A program made the position numbers and the translations under genes. From contig NZ_JABWQX020000001.1 of the NCBI RefSeq assembly GCF_014268655.2, forward strand, positions 3,254,001-3,318,000: a stretch of DNA of 64,000 nucleotides, in the 5' to 3' direction. Shown piece by piece: positions 25,336 to 33,728 of this stretch. The stretch is from Pseudomonas marvdashtae (GTDB lineage: Bacteria; Pseudomonadota; Gammaproteobacteria; Pseudomonadales; Pseudomonadaceae). The notes below the pieces were generated by a model. It made no database searches, was not told the origin of the DNA, and was given only the letters and a program-made list of their open reading frames with translations. The first letter of the stretch is position 1. Every line of letters starts with the position of its first letter.

Positions 25336-26508
25336 ATGTCAGAACGAGAACTATCACCCACCGAAGCGCTATTCAATATCATGTCCACGCTCCATACACT
25401 GGGCCTCAGTGCAGTAACACGATATACGACATCATCCAAGTTAGTAGCAACGGCCGAACTGTTTGATGATAACGACAACCTCGTTGAATCGGGAGCAGGC
25501 AAGGGACCAGATTCACTAATAGGCGCACTGGCAGAAAGCATTGAACACTTCAGCACGTTTCAGCCTCTTGCTGATGCTCCCATAGGATACCGCTCCGACA
25601 AGATAGCTACTCAAAAAGCAGTTACAGACGATGGAATTTTTACCAGCCTGCCTCACACCGAAAAATTAATCGAATGCTTTAGGCTTACTTCGCTCAACAA
25701 CAATGAGGAGCTATTCGCGCCGTGCGTCCTTCTATGCCCTGAAACGACGCAAAACATCCACGGCGATTCGAATTCCGCACTGCGTTTTCTATCTCGCTAC
25801 TCGTCAAACTCAGGAATTGCTTTTGGTTGCACAGAGAACGAAGCACTGTTACATGGTACCCACGAAACAATCGAGAGGCATATCCTTTCTCTTTTCTACA
25901 TGACTGTCTGTGGCCTCGGCCCGGCAATGGAACTATACACACCTTCTGTCGCGTTGCTTCAAACAGCGCTGGGGAGCCACCCTGCTGCCTTGGCGTCAGC
26001 GAACAGACTGCAAGTGATCATTATCAAGGACGTGCTGTCAGTTTATTTTGCAGTGGCATTTCCCAAAGGGGGCCCTGGAGCTCACCATCTTTCACCCATC
26101 GGCTCCGGATGCTCGCTTGAAATCCATACTGCAATCCAAAGGGCAGTTACTGAACAGTTCCAGTCCGAGGACTTATATGATGGCGCTGAAGAATCCATAG
26201 ATAGAGAAACCTTTGACCTATTATCTAAATCAAGGCACCTGAAATGCTTGATTGACTTCGCACCACTCATGAGAGCGACACTTCCTATAATTGACACCCC
26301 TGCACACATCGCCCCCTTAACAGTCTCTGAACAATTAGAAAAATTGCAAAAAAACCTATCAAATAAAAGAATGAAAATATTCCGCCGAACAGTAGCTCGT
26401 TTTTCAGACTATAGCTTCGTCACTCAAATTTACATTCCAGGACTTGAGCGCTTCAATATCATTAGAAACGGTCGCCTGGTGGTGCCTCAGTACGTGTTAC
26501 GCGGTTGA
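25336..26508 (+). CDS. Stand-alone YcaO-domain protein
   Basis: YcaO enzymes use ATP to activate backbone amides of a peptide, giving azolines, thioamides or amidines. This 390-residue protein shows the ATP/Mg signatures: GKG near 55-57 with E67 and E70 (LAESIEHF), SNSGIAFGCTENEALLHG with E169, then HETIERH with E177 and E180, and CSLEIHTAIQRAVTEQFQ with R269 and E273. The C-terminal IYIPGLERFNI strand fits the family. The tail ends VVPQYVLRG and lacks the PxPxP end common in azoline-forming YcaOs. No E1/ThiF-like docking protein, TfuA or SagB-type oxidase is nearby. I prefer the ATG at 25336, with GGAG 6 bp upstream, to 25324. Codon use is AT-richer than the flanking genes. The reaction cannot be told from sequence. 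Confidence 0.85.
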   Translation: MSERELSPTEALFNIMSTLHTLGLSAVTRYTTSSKLVATAELFDDNDNLVESGAGKGPDSLIGALAESIEHFSTFQPLADAPIGYRSDKIATQKAVTDDGIFTSLPHTEKLIECFRLTSLNNNEELFAPCVLLCPETTQNIHGDSNSALRFLSRYSSNSGIAFGCTENEALLHGTHETIERHILSLFYMTVCGLGPAMELYTPSVALLQTALGSHPAALASANRLQVIIIKDVLSVYFAVAFPKGGPGAHHLSPIGSGCSLEIHTAIQRAVTEQFQSEDLYDGAEESIDRETFDLLSKSRHLKCLIDFAPLMRATLPIIDTPAHIAPLTVSEQLEKLQKNLSNKRMKIFRRTVARFSDYSFVTQIYIPGLERFNIIRNGRLVVPQYVLRG

Positions 26509-26541
26509 ATTATCGAACACAAAGCAACCAGGAGCGAGTAC

Positions 26542-28257
26542 ATGCACAGCATCTGGGCAATGATAAAAAACGCCTGCAAACAACACACCAGACTTCTAGC
26601 AATAACCATAACCACAATCATCGCACTTAAACTGATTACACTTGCCCCTCCACTGTTACTCGGAACCATCATCGACACCCTGCAAGGCACTGGAAATCCA
26701 GCATCCAGCACCCTGCTCGCACTGACGACAGGCCTGATTATCGCGGGATGTATTCATGCCATCATCACTCCTTTGCAACTCCATGCGCTGTCGAAGCTGG
26801 TCCAGAGCATTATCATGAACGCTTCCATTGAGTGGATCACCGAACTCATAGGCAAAGAGTTTTCGTTATTCAACTCCTGGAGAATCGGCCACTTCATCAA
26901 ATCGGTCGAGCGCGGAATTACTGCGCACGAACAACTACTCACCTTCATTGTGACCATTGCGCTTCCCGTACTCTTGGAATTCATAGTCGTTGGGGCTGCT
27001 TTTATTTACATAGGGGGCGGTGAAATTTTTTTGAGCATGACGGCGTTCGGAATTATCTATCTGGCAGCCACCCATAAAATTATCAAATGGCGGAGGAAGC
27101 ACATCGATGCAGTCAATGAACAGGAGGATGAGTTAAGCGCCCACCTCTACAACACCCTCAACGCGGGAAAAATCATAAAGCTGGAAAGTGCCATACCTAC
27201 TGCCCTGCTCCCGTTGAACGCGGCGTTCGGACGTTATGCCAGCGCTGCGGTGACTACGGCATCCTCTGGCGGCCTGCTGAGCACCGCCAAGATACTGTTC
27301 GTAAGCCTTTCCACTGGGGGATTGCTCTACTGGGGCGTCGTGGACCAACTTTCGGGTCAGCCCAGTATCAGTGTCGGGCAGCTGGTTGCCATTTTTTCAA
27401 TCGCGGGGAGTTATCTGCTCAGTATTTCAACCTTGACTGAAGGGTATCGTGTTCTTGATCAGTTCCTTGCAGACCAGCGTCAATTTCAGGGTCTGCTATC
27501 ACTTCCGGCTTTCGATCGCAGCAATCGGCTGGCGTGGGTTGATTTCCACCGATCCTCAGTTCTGGAGCTTGGACCCTGCGAAGTGGCAGGAACGGGACCG
27601 CTTCGCCTGTCGATCAAGCGCTCCCTGGCATTTGTTCAAGGGCAGTCAGTGGCCGTTACAGGCCCTAGCGGCGCAGGCAAAACCACTTTTCTGGAAGTCC
27701 TCGCCGGGCTTGATGCATCAATGCGGGACCAACTGAGTATCGACTCGGTACCGGTTTCACTTTTGACCGGTCAAGCTCACTTGGACACCTTGAGGTACTG
27801 CCCCCAGCAACCACGGTTTCTGGAAGGCTCTTTTGAACAGTCGGTTCTGTTTGGAGGCAGCGCATCGCCGATTTTGTCAAGAGCCATACGACAACTGGAA
27901 CTGGATGAGATCGTGACAACACGGCAGGTCAGCGAAAATGCATCAAATATCTCCGGAGGCGAAGCCAAACGCCTGTCGCTGCTGCGCCTGATCAACAAGC
28001 CTGGGAAATTCAATATGTTCGACGAGCCAAGCGCATCCATCGAACCTAGGCTAACCACGCCTCTTTGGGACCTGTTATTCGACGTTTTTGCCGGGCAGGG
28101 GTTGATATGTGTCACCCATGACATTGACCACTTGCATCGGTTTGACCGGGTCATTGTGATGCATGACGGGGCAATCGTGGAGGATGGTCCGTGGCGGGAT
28201 CTGATCGACAGGCCAGCAATCAAGCTGCTGATGGATGAGATTCGGATGCAAAACTAG
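26542..28257 (+). CDS. ABC exporter, fused membrane and ATPase domains
   Basis: The 571-residue half-transporter has about six membrane helices in its first 300 residues (for example 19-45, 55-80, 132-180, 245-298). Its ATPase domain has Walker A GPSGAGKT (374-381), a Q-loop CPQQPRF, signature NISGGEAKR (469-477, a variant of LSGGQ), Walker B with D494-E495 and the H-loop His526. It would work as a homodimer. No N-terminal C39 peptidase domain is present, so it cannot itself cleave a double-glycine leader. It follows the YcaO gene by 33 bp with its own AGGAG. I infer export of, or immunity to, the modified peptide. Low GC is shared with the YcaO gene. Confidence 0.86.
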   Translation: MHSIWAMIKNACKQHTRLLAITITTIIALKLITLAPPLLLGTIIDTLQGTGNPASSTLLALTTGLIIAGCIHAIITPLQLHALSKLVQSIIMNASIEWITELIGKEFSLFNSWRIGHFIKSVERGITAHEQLLTFIVTIALPVLLEFIVVGAAFIYIGGGEIFLSMTAFGIIYLAATHKIIKWRRKHIDAVNEQEDELSAHLYNTLNAGKIIKLESAIPTALLPLNAAFGRYASAAVTTASSGGLLSTAKILFVSLSTGGLLYWGVVDQLSGQPSISVGQLVAIFSIAGSYLLSISTLTEGYRVLDQFLADQRQFQGLLSLPAFDRSNRLAWVDFHRSSVLELGPCEVAGTGPLRLSIKRSLAFVQGQSVAVTGPSGAGKTTFLEVLAGLDASMRDQLSIDSVPVSLLTGQAHLDTLRYCPQQPRFLEGSFEQSVLFGGSASPILSRAIRQLELDEIVTTRQVSENASNISGGEAKRLSLLRLINKPGKFNMFDEPSASIEPRLTTPLWDLLFDVFAGQGLICVTHDIDHLHRFDRVIVMHDGAIVEDGPWRDLIDRPAIKLLMDEIRMQN

Positions 28258-28290
28258 CGAAAATATGAGGTGCCGGATCTACTACGGTAA

Positions 28291-28387
28291 TCGCGAGCAG
28301 GCTCGCTCACAATGGATCGGCGGCGCTCCTTGATCCTGCCTCCACCGCCAATCCCCTGTGGGAGCGAGCAAGCCCACTCCCACACCA
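28291..28387. repeat. Degenerate REP doublet after the peptide cluster
   Basis: Two diverged REP-like palindromes face each other: ATCGCGAGCAGGCTCGCTCA at 28291-28310 and a GTGGGAGCGAGC...CCACTCCCACAC unit at 28358-28386. They fall in the gap between the ABC exporter and moxR, roughly marking the right end of the AT-rich island. Confidence 0.7.
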
Positions 28388-28521
28388 GATCCAAACCGAT
28401 CACAAATCCGCACACCAGACAAAATCCCGTTAGTCGCCACCCCCCGCCATGCATTAAAGTAACGCCCCCAGCCCCGGCGTTATCCAGACGCCTGGGCCAC
28501 CCTTTCCAGGAACAGTCACCG

Positions 28522-29481
28522 ATGGAACATCGTGAAGCGCTGCTGGCGCTGCGAACCTTTCTTTCAACGCAGATTCTCGGCCAGGAAAAACTCATCGAGC
28601 GCCTGCTCATCGCCCTGCTCGCCGACGGCCATATGCTGGTGGAAGGCGCGCCCGGGCTGGCCAAGACCAAGGCAATCAAAGAGCTGGCCGAGGGCATCGA
28701 AGCGCAGTTTCATCGCATCCAATTTACCCCCGACCTGCTGCCCGCGGACATCACCGGCACTGAAATCTATCGCCCGGAAACCGGCAGCTTCGTGTTCCAG
28801 CAAGGGCCAATCTTTCACAATCTGGTATTGGCGGACGAAATCAACCGGGCCCCGGCCAAGGTCCAGTCGGCCTTGCTCGAAGCGATGGCCGAGCGGCAGG
28901 TCAGCGTCGGGCGCAGCACCTATGAACTGTCGCCGCTGTTCCTGGTGATGGCCACGCAGAACCCGATCGAGCAGGAAGGCACCTATCCGCTGCCCGAAGC
29001 CCAACTCGACCGCTTCCTGATGCACGTCAAGATCGGTTTTCCGGATGCCGCGGTTGAGCGCCGTATCCTGCAACAGGCCCGGGGCGAAGCACTGAATGGC
29101 GAAACCAAGCCTGAGCGGCGCGTCAGCCAGCAGGCGATTTTCTCGGCGCGTAAGGAAATCCTCGGGCTGTACATGGCAGACGCCGTGGAGGAATACCTGG
29201 TGCAGCTGATCATGGCGACCCGCAACCCGGCCAAGTTCGACCCGGAAATGGCCGAGTGGATCGCCTACGGCGCCAGCCCACGGGGCTCGATTGCCCTGGA
29301 CCGCTGCGCCCGCGCCCACGCCTGGCTGGCCGGACGCGACTTTGTCAGCCCGGAAGACATCCAGGCCGTGCTGTTCGACGTGCTGCGCCATCGCATCATC
29401 CTGTCGTTCGAAGCCGAAGCCGCCGGCATTGACCAGGACCGGGTCGTGCAGCGGATTCTCGACGTCGTCGCAGTCGCTTGA
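28522..29481 (+). CDS. MoxR-family AAA+ ATPase
   Basis: The 319-residue protein is a MoxR-type AAA+ ATPase, a family that acts with VWA-domain proteins as chaperone-like assembly factors. Walker A is [11 protein letters not shown] (about 36-46), Walker [16 protein letters not shown], and the MoxR signature [22 protein letters not shown] region is present. AGGA lies 10 bp before the ATG at 28522; the frame extends upstream through REP sequence, which I rejected. It opens a tightly overlapped operon with DUF58, DUF4381, two VWA proteins and a BatD-like protein, the same order as in P. aeruginosa. These clusters are linked to envelope stress tolerance, but the client is unknown. Confidence 0.93.
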   Translation: MEHREALLALRTFLSTQILGQEKLIERLLIALLADGHMLVEGAPGLAKTKAIKELAEGIEAQFHRIQFTPDLLPADITGTEIYRPETGSFVFQQGPIFHNLVLADEINRAPAKVQSALLEAMAERQVSVGRSTYELSPLFLVMATQNPIEQEGTYPLPEAQLDRFLMHVKIGFPDAAVERRILQQARGEALNGETKPERRVSQQAIFSARKEILGLYMADAVEEYLVQLIMATRNPAKFDPEMAEWIAYGASPRGSIALDRCARAHAWLAGRDFVSPEDIQAVLFDVLRHRIILSFEAEAAGIDQDRVVQRILDVVAVA

Positions 29482-29490
29482 GTATTGGCA

Positions 29491-30435
29491 ATGAATGACC
29501 CACTGGCGCCCGTCCCGGGCATCCGCGTCAGCCTTTCGGAGCTGATCGAGATGCGCCACCGCGTGCGCGAGGTGCAATTGTTCTCCACCCCGGGCCAGCG
29601 CAGCCCGCTGATCGGGCTGCACCACTCCAAGCTGCGTGGACGCGGGGTGGATTTCGACCAGGTGCGGGTCTATCAGGCTGGCGACGATGTGCGGACCATC
29701 GACTGGCGCGTCACCGCGCGGACCCAGGAGCCTCATACCAAGCTGTTCCACGAAGAACGGGAGCGACCGATCTTCATCATGATCGAGCAAAGCCATCGCC
29801 TGTTCTTCGGCTCCGGGCAGGTGTTCAAATCGGTGCTGGCCGCCCAGGCCGCCAGCCTGATCGGTTGGGCCGCGCTGGGGCACAACGACCGGGTGGGCGG
29901 GCTGGTGTTCGGCAATAACACCCATTACGAAGTCAAGCCCCGGCGCAGCAAGCAGAGCCTGCTGCAATTGCTCAATCGCCTGGTGCGCGTCAATCAATCG
30001 CTGAACACCGAAGGTGAGTCGGACCGCGACTCGTTCGGAATCGCCTTGCGCCGAGCCCGGGAGGTGCTGCGCCCCGGTAGCCTGGTGATCGTGATTTGCG
30101 ACGAACGCGCCCTGTCCGACAGTGCCGAGCAGCAATTGAGCCTGCTATCGCGCCATTGCGACCTGTTGCTGCTGCCGTTGTCCGACCCGCTGGACCACGC
30201 TCTGCCCGCCGCGGGGCTGCTTCGGTTTGCCCAACGCGGCGAGCAGCTGGAGCTCGACACACTGAATTTCGAATTGCGCCAGACCTATCGCGCCCAGGCC
30301 GAGGCGCGGCTGGAGCGCTGGGAGTTGCTGGCGCAGAAGCTGCGAATCCTGTTGCTGCCGTTGAGCACCCAAGGCGACATGGTCGAACAACTGCGCGAGT
30401 ACCTGAACCCCAAGCGGCCAGGGAAAACCCGATGA
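29491..30435 (+). CDS. DUF58-domain protein of the MoxR operon
   Basis: The 314-residue cytoplasmic protein carries the DUF58 core DQVRVYQAGDDVRTIDWRVT (about 56-75), followed by a VWA-like fold in which the usual metal-site DxSxS is replaced by IEQSHRL (about 98-104). DUF58 proteins accompany MoxR ATPases and VWA proteins in nearly all bacteria; the biochemical role is not defined. The ATG at 29491 is taken because it follows the moxR stop by 9 bp; a TTG two codons earlier is possible. Its stop overlaps the next start (ATGA). Confidence 0.88.
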   Translation: MNDPLAPVPGIRVSLSELIEMRHRVREVQLFSTPGQRSPLIGLHHSKLRGRGVDFDQVRVYQAGDDVRTIDWRVTARTQEPHTKLFHEERERPIFIMIEQSHRLFFGSGQVFKSVLAAQAASLIGWAALGHNDRVGGLVFGNNTHYEVKPRRSKQSLLQLLNRLVRVNQSLNTEGESDRDSFGIALRRAREVLRPGSLVIVICDERALSDSAEQQLSLLSRHCDLLLLPLSDPLDHALPAAGLLRFAQRGEQLELDTLNFELRQTYRAQAEARLERWELLAQKLRILLLPLSTQGDMVEQLREYLNPKRPGKTR

Positions 30436-30926
30436 GCAGCCTTGATCAACTGCAGCCGCTCATGGTCCCGCCCCCGATTGGCTTCTGGCCGCCCGCGCCA
30501 GGCTGGTGGTTGCTGCTGGTGCTGATGCCACTGCTGGGCCTGGGCCTGTGGCAGTTGCGCCGGTTCATTCCCGCCAGGCGCAGCGATTCGCGCACCGAGC
30601 AACCGCTGGACCCGGTACGCCTCGCGGCGCTGGCCGAACTCGCCCTGTTGCCCAAACCCTACGACGGCGCACCCGCCGGGGCCTGGCTGCAGCAACTCAA
30701 TGCGTTGCTCAAGCGCCTGTGTCGCAATCACTATCCCTACAGCCAGAGCCACACCCTCAATGGACGCAAATGGCTGGCCTTCCTCGATAACCGCTGCCCG
30801 GCCGCCGGCCTGACTCGCTGGATGATCCTGGTCGAAGGCGCCTACAAGCCTGAATGCAAGCTCGATGACAAAGCCATCGCCGGCCTGACCCAGGCGGTCG
30901 AGATATGGATTCGCAAGCATGTTTGA
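30432..30926 (+). CDS. DUF4381-type small membrane protein
   Basis: This 164-residue protein has one membrane helix near the N-terminus (about 24-45, WWLLLVLMPLLGLGLWQLRR), preceded by a proline-rich stretch and followed by a soluble domain with conserved-looking NALLKRLCRNHYP and LNGRKWLAFLD. It is the DUF4381 member of MoxR/VWA operons. The start overlaps the DUF58 stop by four bases and its end overlaps the next gene by eight, so the operon is translationally coupled. The function is unknown; a membrane platform joining MoxR and the VWA proteins is plausible. Confidence 0.86.
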   Translation: MSSLDQLQPLMVPPPIGFWPPAPGWWLLLVLMPLLGLGLWQLRRFIPARRSDSRTEQPLDPVRLAALAELALLPKPYDGAPAGAWLQQLNALLKRLCRNHYPYSQSHTLNGRKWLAFLDNRCPAAGLTRWMILVEGAYKPECKLDDKAIAGLTQAVEIWIRKHV

Positions 30927-31998
30927 ATTCGCCTGGCCGTGGATCTTCGCCCTGTTGCCATTGCCCTGGCTGATGCGCCTGGTACTGCCGGCGGCGGACA
31001 GCGGTGAGCCAGCCCTCAAGGTCAGCTTCCTGGAAGACCTCGAAGGCTTGGTTGGGCGCCGGGCCCGGGCCAACCTGCCCACCTGGCGCCAGCAGGCGCC
31101 CTTCATCCTGCTGTGGCTTCTGCTGCTGATCGCCGCCGCCCGCCCGCAATGGCTGGGCGACCCTCTGCCGATCGCCGCCAGCGGCCGCGACCTCTTGGTG
31201 GCGGTGGACGTGTCAGGATCGATGGATTTCCCCGACATGCAATGGAAGGACGAGGAAGTCAGTCGCCTGGCGCTGGTCCAGCACATGCTCGGGGACTTTC
31301 TCGAAAGTCGCGAAGGCGACCGGGTCGGCCTGATCCTGTTCGGCAGCCAGGCTTATCTGCAAGCCCCGTTGACCTTTGACCGTCACACCGTGCGCCGCTG
31401 GCTCGACGAGGCGCGGGTGGGCATCGCCGGCAAGAACACCGCCATCGGCGATGCCATTGGCCTGGCACTCAAACGCCTGCGCCAACGTCCGGCCCACAGC
31501 CGCGTGCTGATCCTGGTCACCGATGGCGCCAACAACGGTGGCGAGATCGATCCGCTGACCGCCGCCCGACTGGCCGCCGATGAAAGCGTGAAAATCTACA
31601 CCATCGGCGTGGGCGCCGATCCGGAGCAAACGGGCACGGCCGGCTTCCTGGGCGTCAACCCGAGCCTGGATCTCGACGAAGCGACACTCAGGGACATCGC
31701 CCAAGTCACCGGCGGTCAATATTTTCGAGCCCAGGATGGTGAGCAGTTGCTGGCGATCAAGACCACGCTCGACCAACTCGAACCGGTGGCGCAGCAACCG
31801 ACCCAGGCGCGCCCGTCCCTGGCGCTCTATCAGTGGCCGCTGGCCGTTGCGCTGTTGTTGAGCATGTTGCTGGTGGCTAGGGAACGCTGGCCGGACAACC
31901 CGTTGCAGCGGCTGTTCACCCAGCCGCTGTTTCAGCCATCGCAATCCTCTGAATGGCGCAAGCGGCTCAAGCGCCTGCGACTGCGGAGGCGCCGATGA
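30919..31998 (+). CDS. BatA-like VWA-domain membrane protein
   Basis: The 359-residue protein has two N-terminal membrane segments (about 5-22 and 53-70), a VWA domain with an intact metal-ion-dependent adhesion site (DVSGSM at about 95-100, a threonine after LQAPL, and VTDGANN), and a C-terminal helix (about 300-318). It matches BatA of the Bat (aerotolerance) type operons. The intact metal site suggests it binds a protein ligand, with remodelling by the MoxR ATPase. It is coupled by overlaps to both neighbours. Confidence 0.9.
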   Translation: MFEFAWPWIFALLPLPWLMRLVLPAADSGEPALKVSFLEDLEGLVGRRARANLPTWRQQAPFILLWLLLLIAAARPQWLGDPLPIAASGRDLLVAVDVSGSMDFPDMQWKDEEVSRLALVQHMLGDFLESREGDRVGLILFGSQAYLQAPLTFDRHTVRRWLDEARVGIAGKNTAIGDAIGLALKRLRQRPAHSRVLILVTDGANNGGEIDPLTAARLAADESVKIYTIGVGADPEQTGTAGFLGVNPSLDLDEATLRDIAQVTGGQYFRAQDGEQLLAIKTTLDQLEPVAQQPTQARPSLALYQWPLAVALLLSMLLVARERWPDNPLQRLFTQPLFQPSQSSEWRKRLKRLRLRRRR

Positions 31999-33728
31999 TC
32001 GCGCTCTGGCCGCATTGGCTGCGCCCTGGTTTCATCCTGCTGCTGCCTCTGTTGGGTTGGCTGCTCTGGCAACTGTGGCACCGGCAGAAACGCGTGGGCC
32101 GCTGGCAGATGATCCTGCCCCCGGCGTTCCATGCGGTGCTGCTCAGCGGTGGCAGCGGCCGTGAAAGCCGACTGCCCTGGATTGCCCTGGGCCTGGGCTG
32201 GCTGCTGATGGTGCTGGCCTTGCTCGGCCCAAGCTGGACGCGGGTCGAACAGACCAGCCAGAAACCCGCCGATCCTCTGGTTGTGATCCTGGAACTGAGC
32301 CCGGAAATGCTCGCCAACGACGTCCCGCCCACGCGCCTGGAGCAGGCCCGGCGCAAAGTGTTGGACGTGCTGCAAAATCGCAGTGACTCGCAGACCGCGA
32401 TCATCGTTTACGCCGGCAGCGCCCACACCCTGGTGCCGCTGTCCGACGACCTGGCCACCAGCACCAACCTGCTCGAGGCCCTGACGCCGTCGATCATGCC
32501 GCAAAACGGCCACCGCGCCGACTTGGCCGTCATCAAAGCCATGGCCTTGCTCGATCAGGCCGGGCTCGGTCATGGCCGGATCCTGCTGATAGGGTCGTCG
32601 CTGAACGAGCAGGAACGCCTAGGCATCCGGCAGGTTCTGGACGGTTCCGCGACGCGCTTGCTGATGCTCGGCATCGGTACCCGCGAAGGCGCGCCGGTGG
32701 CCCAGGACGATGGCAGTTACCTCAAGGACGCACAGGGCGCCATCCTGGTCCCGCGCCTCGACAGCCCGAGCCTCAAGTCCTTCATCAATGAACTGGACGG
32801 CCGCTACCGGCCGGCACGCCTGGATGACGGCGACCTGCGCGGCCTGGGGCTGCTGGACGGCCCAAGCCGTCTGCGCAGCGATGGTCAGAAACTGCGCCTG
32901 GATACCTGGGCGGACCAAGGCTATTGGCTGCTTCTGCCACTGTTATTGCTGGCCGCTTGCGCCGGGCGGCGTGGTTGGCTGTTCTGCCTGCCGCTGCTGT
33001 TCGCCTTTCCGCAAACCGGCCATGCCTTCGAATTCCAGGACTTGTGGTTGCGCGCCGATCAACAGGGACAGCATTTGCTCAAGCAAAAACGCCCCGCCGA
33101 GGCGGCCGCCCATTTCGAGGACAGCCAATGGCAAGGGGTTGCCTTGTACGAAGCCGGTGCATACAGCGAAGCCGCCCGACGGTTTGCCGAAGGCAACGAT
33201 GCCCGGGCTCATTACAATCGCGGCAACGCCTTGGCCAGGAGCGGCGAGCTGGAAGCCGCCATCGATGCCTATGAACAAGCCTTGGAGCTGCAACCGGACC
33301 TGCGCCCGGCGCAGACCAACAAAGCCCTGGTGGAAAGTTTGTTGAAAGAGCAGGCACCGCCGCCGGATACGCCCAAGCCTGCCGAACGCGAGGAACCGGA
33401 CCCCGCCGTGCAACCGCCGGATACCAATGCTTCAGCCCAGTCTTCAGAGCCGGGCCAGCCGTCTTCCGACGCCAGCGCGACGCCCGACGAATCCCAGGCA
33501 TCCCAGGCACCGCCGCCCGGCGCCCAGGATGTTCCCGGCAGCGAATTGCCGGACGAGCAGACCACCACCCCGCCACTGCGTCCGGCCGCGGGCCAGCGCA
33601 ATGAAGAAGAACAGCGCCAGGCACTGGAACAATGGCTGCGCCAGATCCCGGATAACCCGGGGGAACTGCTCAGGCGAAAATTCTGGTATGAACAGCAAAG
33701 CCACCAGGCCCAGGAAAAACACCAATGA
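31995..33728 (+). CDS. BatB/BatC-like fused VWA and TPR membrane protein
   Basis: The 577-residue protein fuses a VWA domain and TPR repeats. Two N-terminal helices (about 10-25 and 53-75) lead into a VWA domain whose metal site is degenerate: ILELSPEM stands where DxSxS is expected. A further helix pair lies near 312-340. TPRs follow around 385-455 (ARAHYNRGNALARSGELEAA, then DAYEQALELQPD), then a long low-complexity region rich in P, Q, E and S (about 455-545). In other bacteria these parts are separate BatB and BatC proteins. The start overlaps the preceding stop (ATGA). Confidence 0.88.
   Translation: MIALWPHWLRPGFILLLPLLGWLLWQLWHRQKRVGRWQMILPPAFHAVLLSGGSGRESRLPWIALGLGWLLMVLALLGPSWTRVEQTSQKPADPLVVILELSPEMLANDVPPTRLEQARRKVLDVLQNRSDSQTAIIVYAGSAHTLVPLSDDLATSTNLLEALTPSIMPQNGHRADLAVIKAMALLDQAGLGHGRILLIGSSLNEQERLGIRQVLDGSATRLLMLGIGTREGAPVAQDDGSYLKDAQGAILVPRLDSPSLKSFINELDGRYRPARLDDGDLRGLGLLDGPSRLRSDGQKLRLDTWADQGYWLLLPLLLLAACAGRRGWLFCLPLLFAFPQTGHAFEFQDLWLRADQQGQHLLKQKRPAEAAAHFEDSQWQGVALYEAGAYSEAARRFAEGNDARAHYNRGNALARSGELEAAIDAYEQALELQPDLRPAQTNKALVESLLKEQAPPPDTPKPAEREEPDPAVQPPDTNASAQSSEPGQPSSDASATPDESQASQAPPPGAQDVPGSELPDEQTTTPPLRPAAGQRNEEEQRQALEQWLRQIPDNPGELLRRKFWYEQQSHQAQEKHQ

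Noticed and set aside
28312..28521. 70-residue N-terminal extension of MoxR
   Set aside because: It translates REP sequence and proline-rich noise; AGGA before the ATG at 28522 and family length support the shorter protein.
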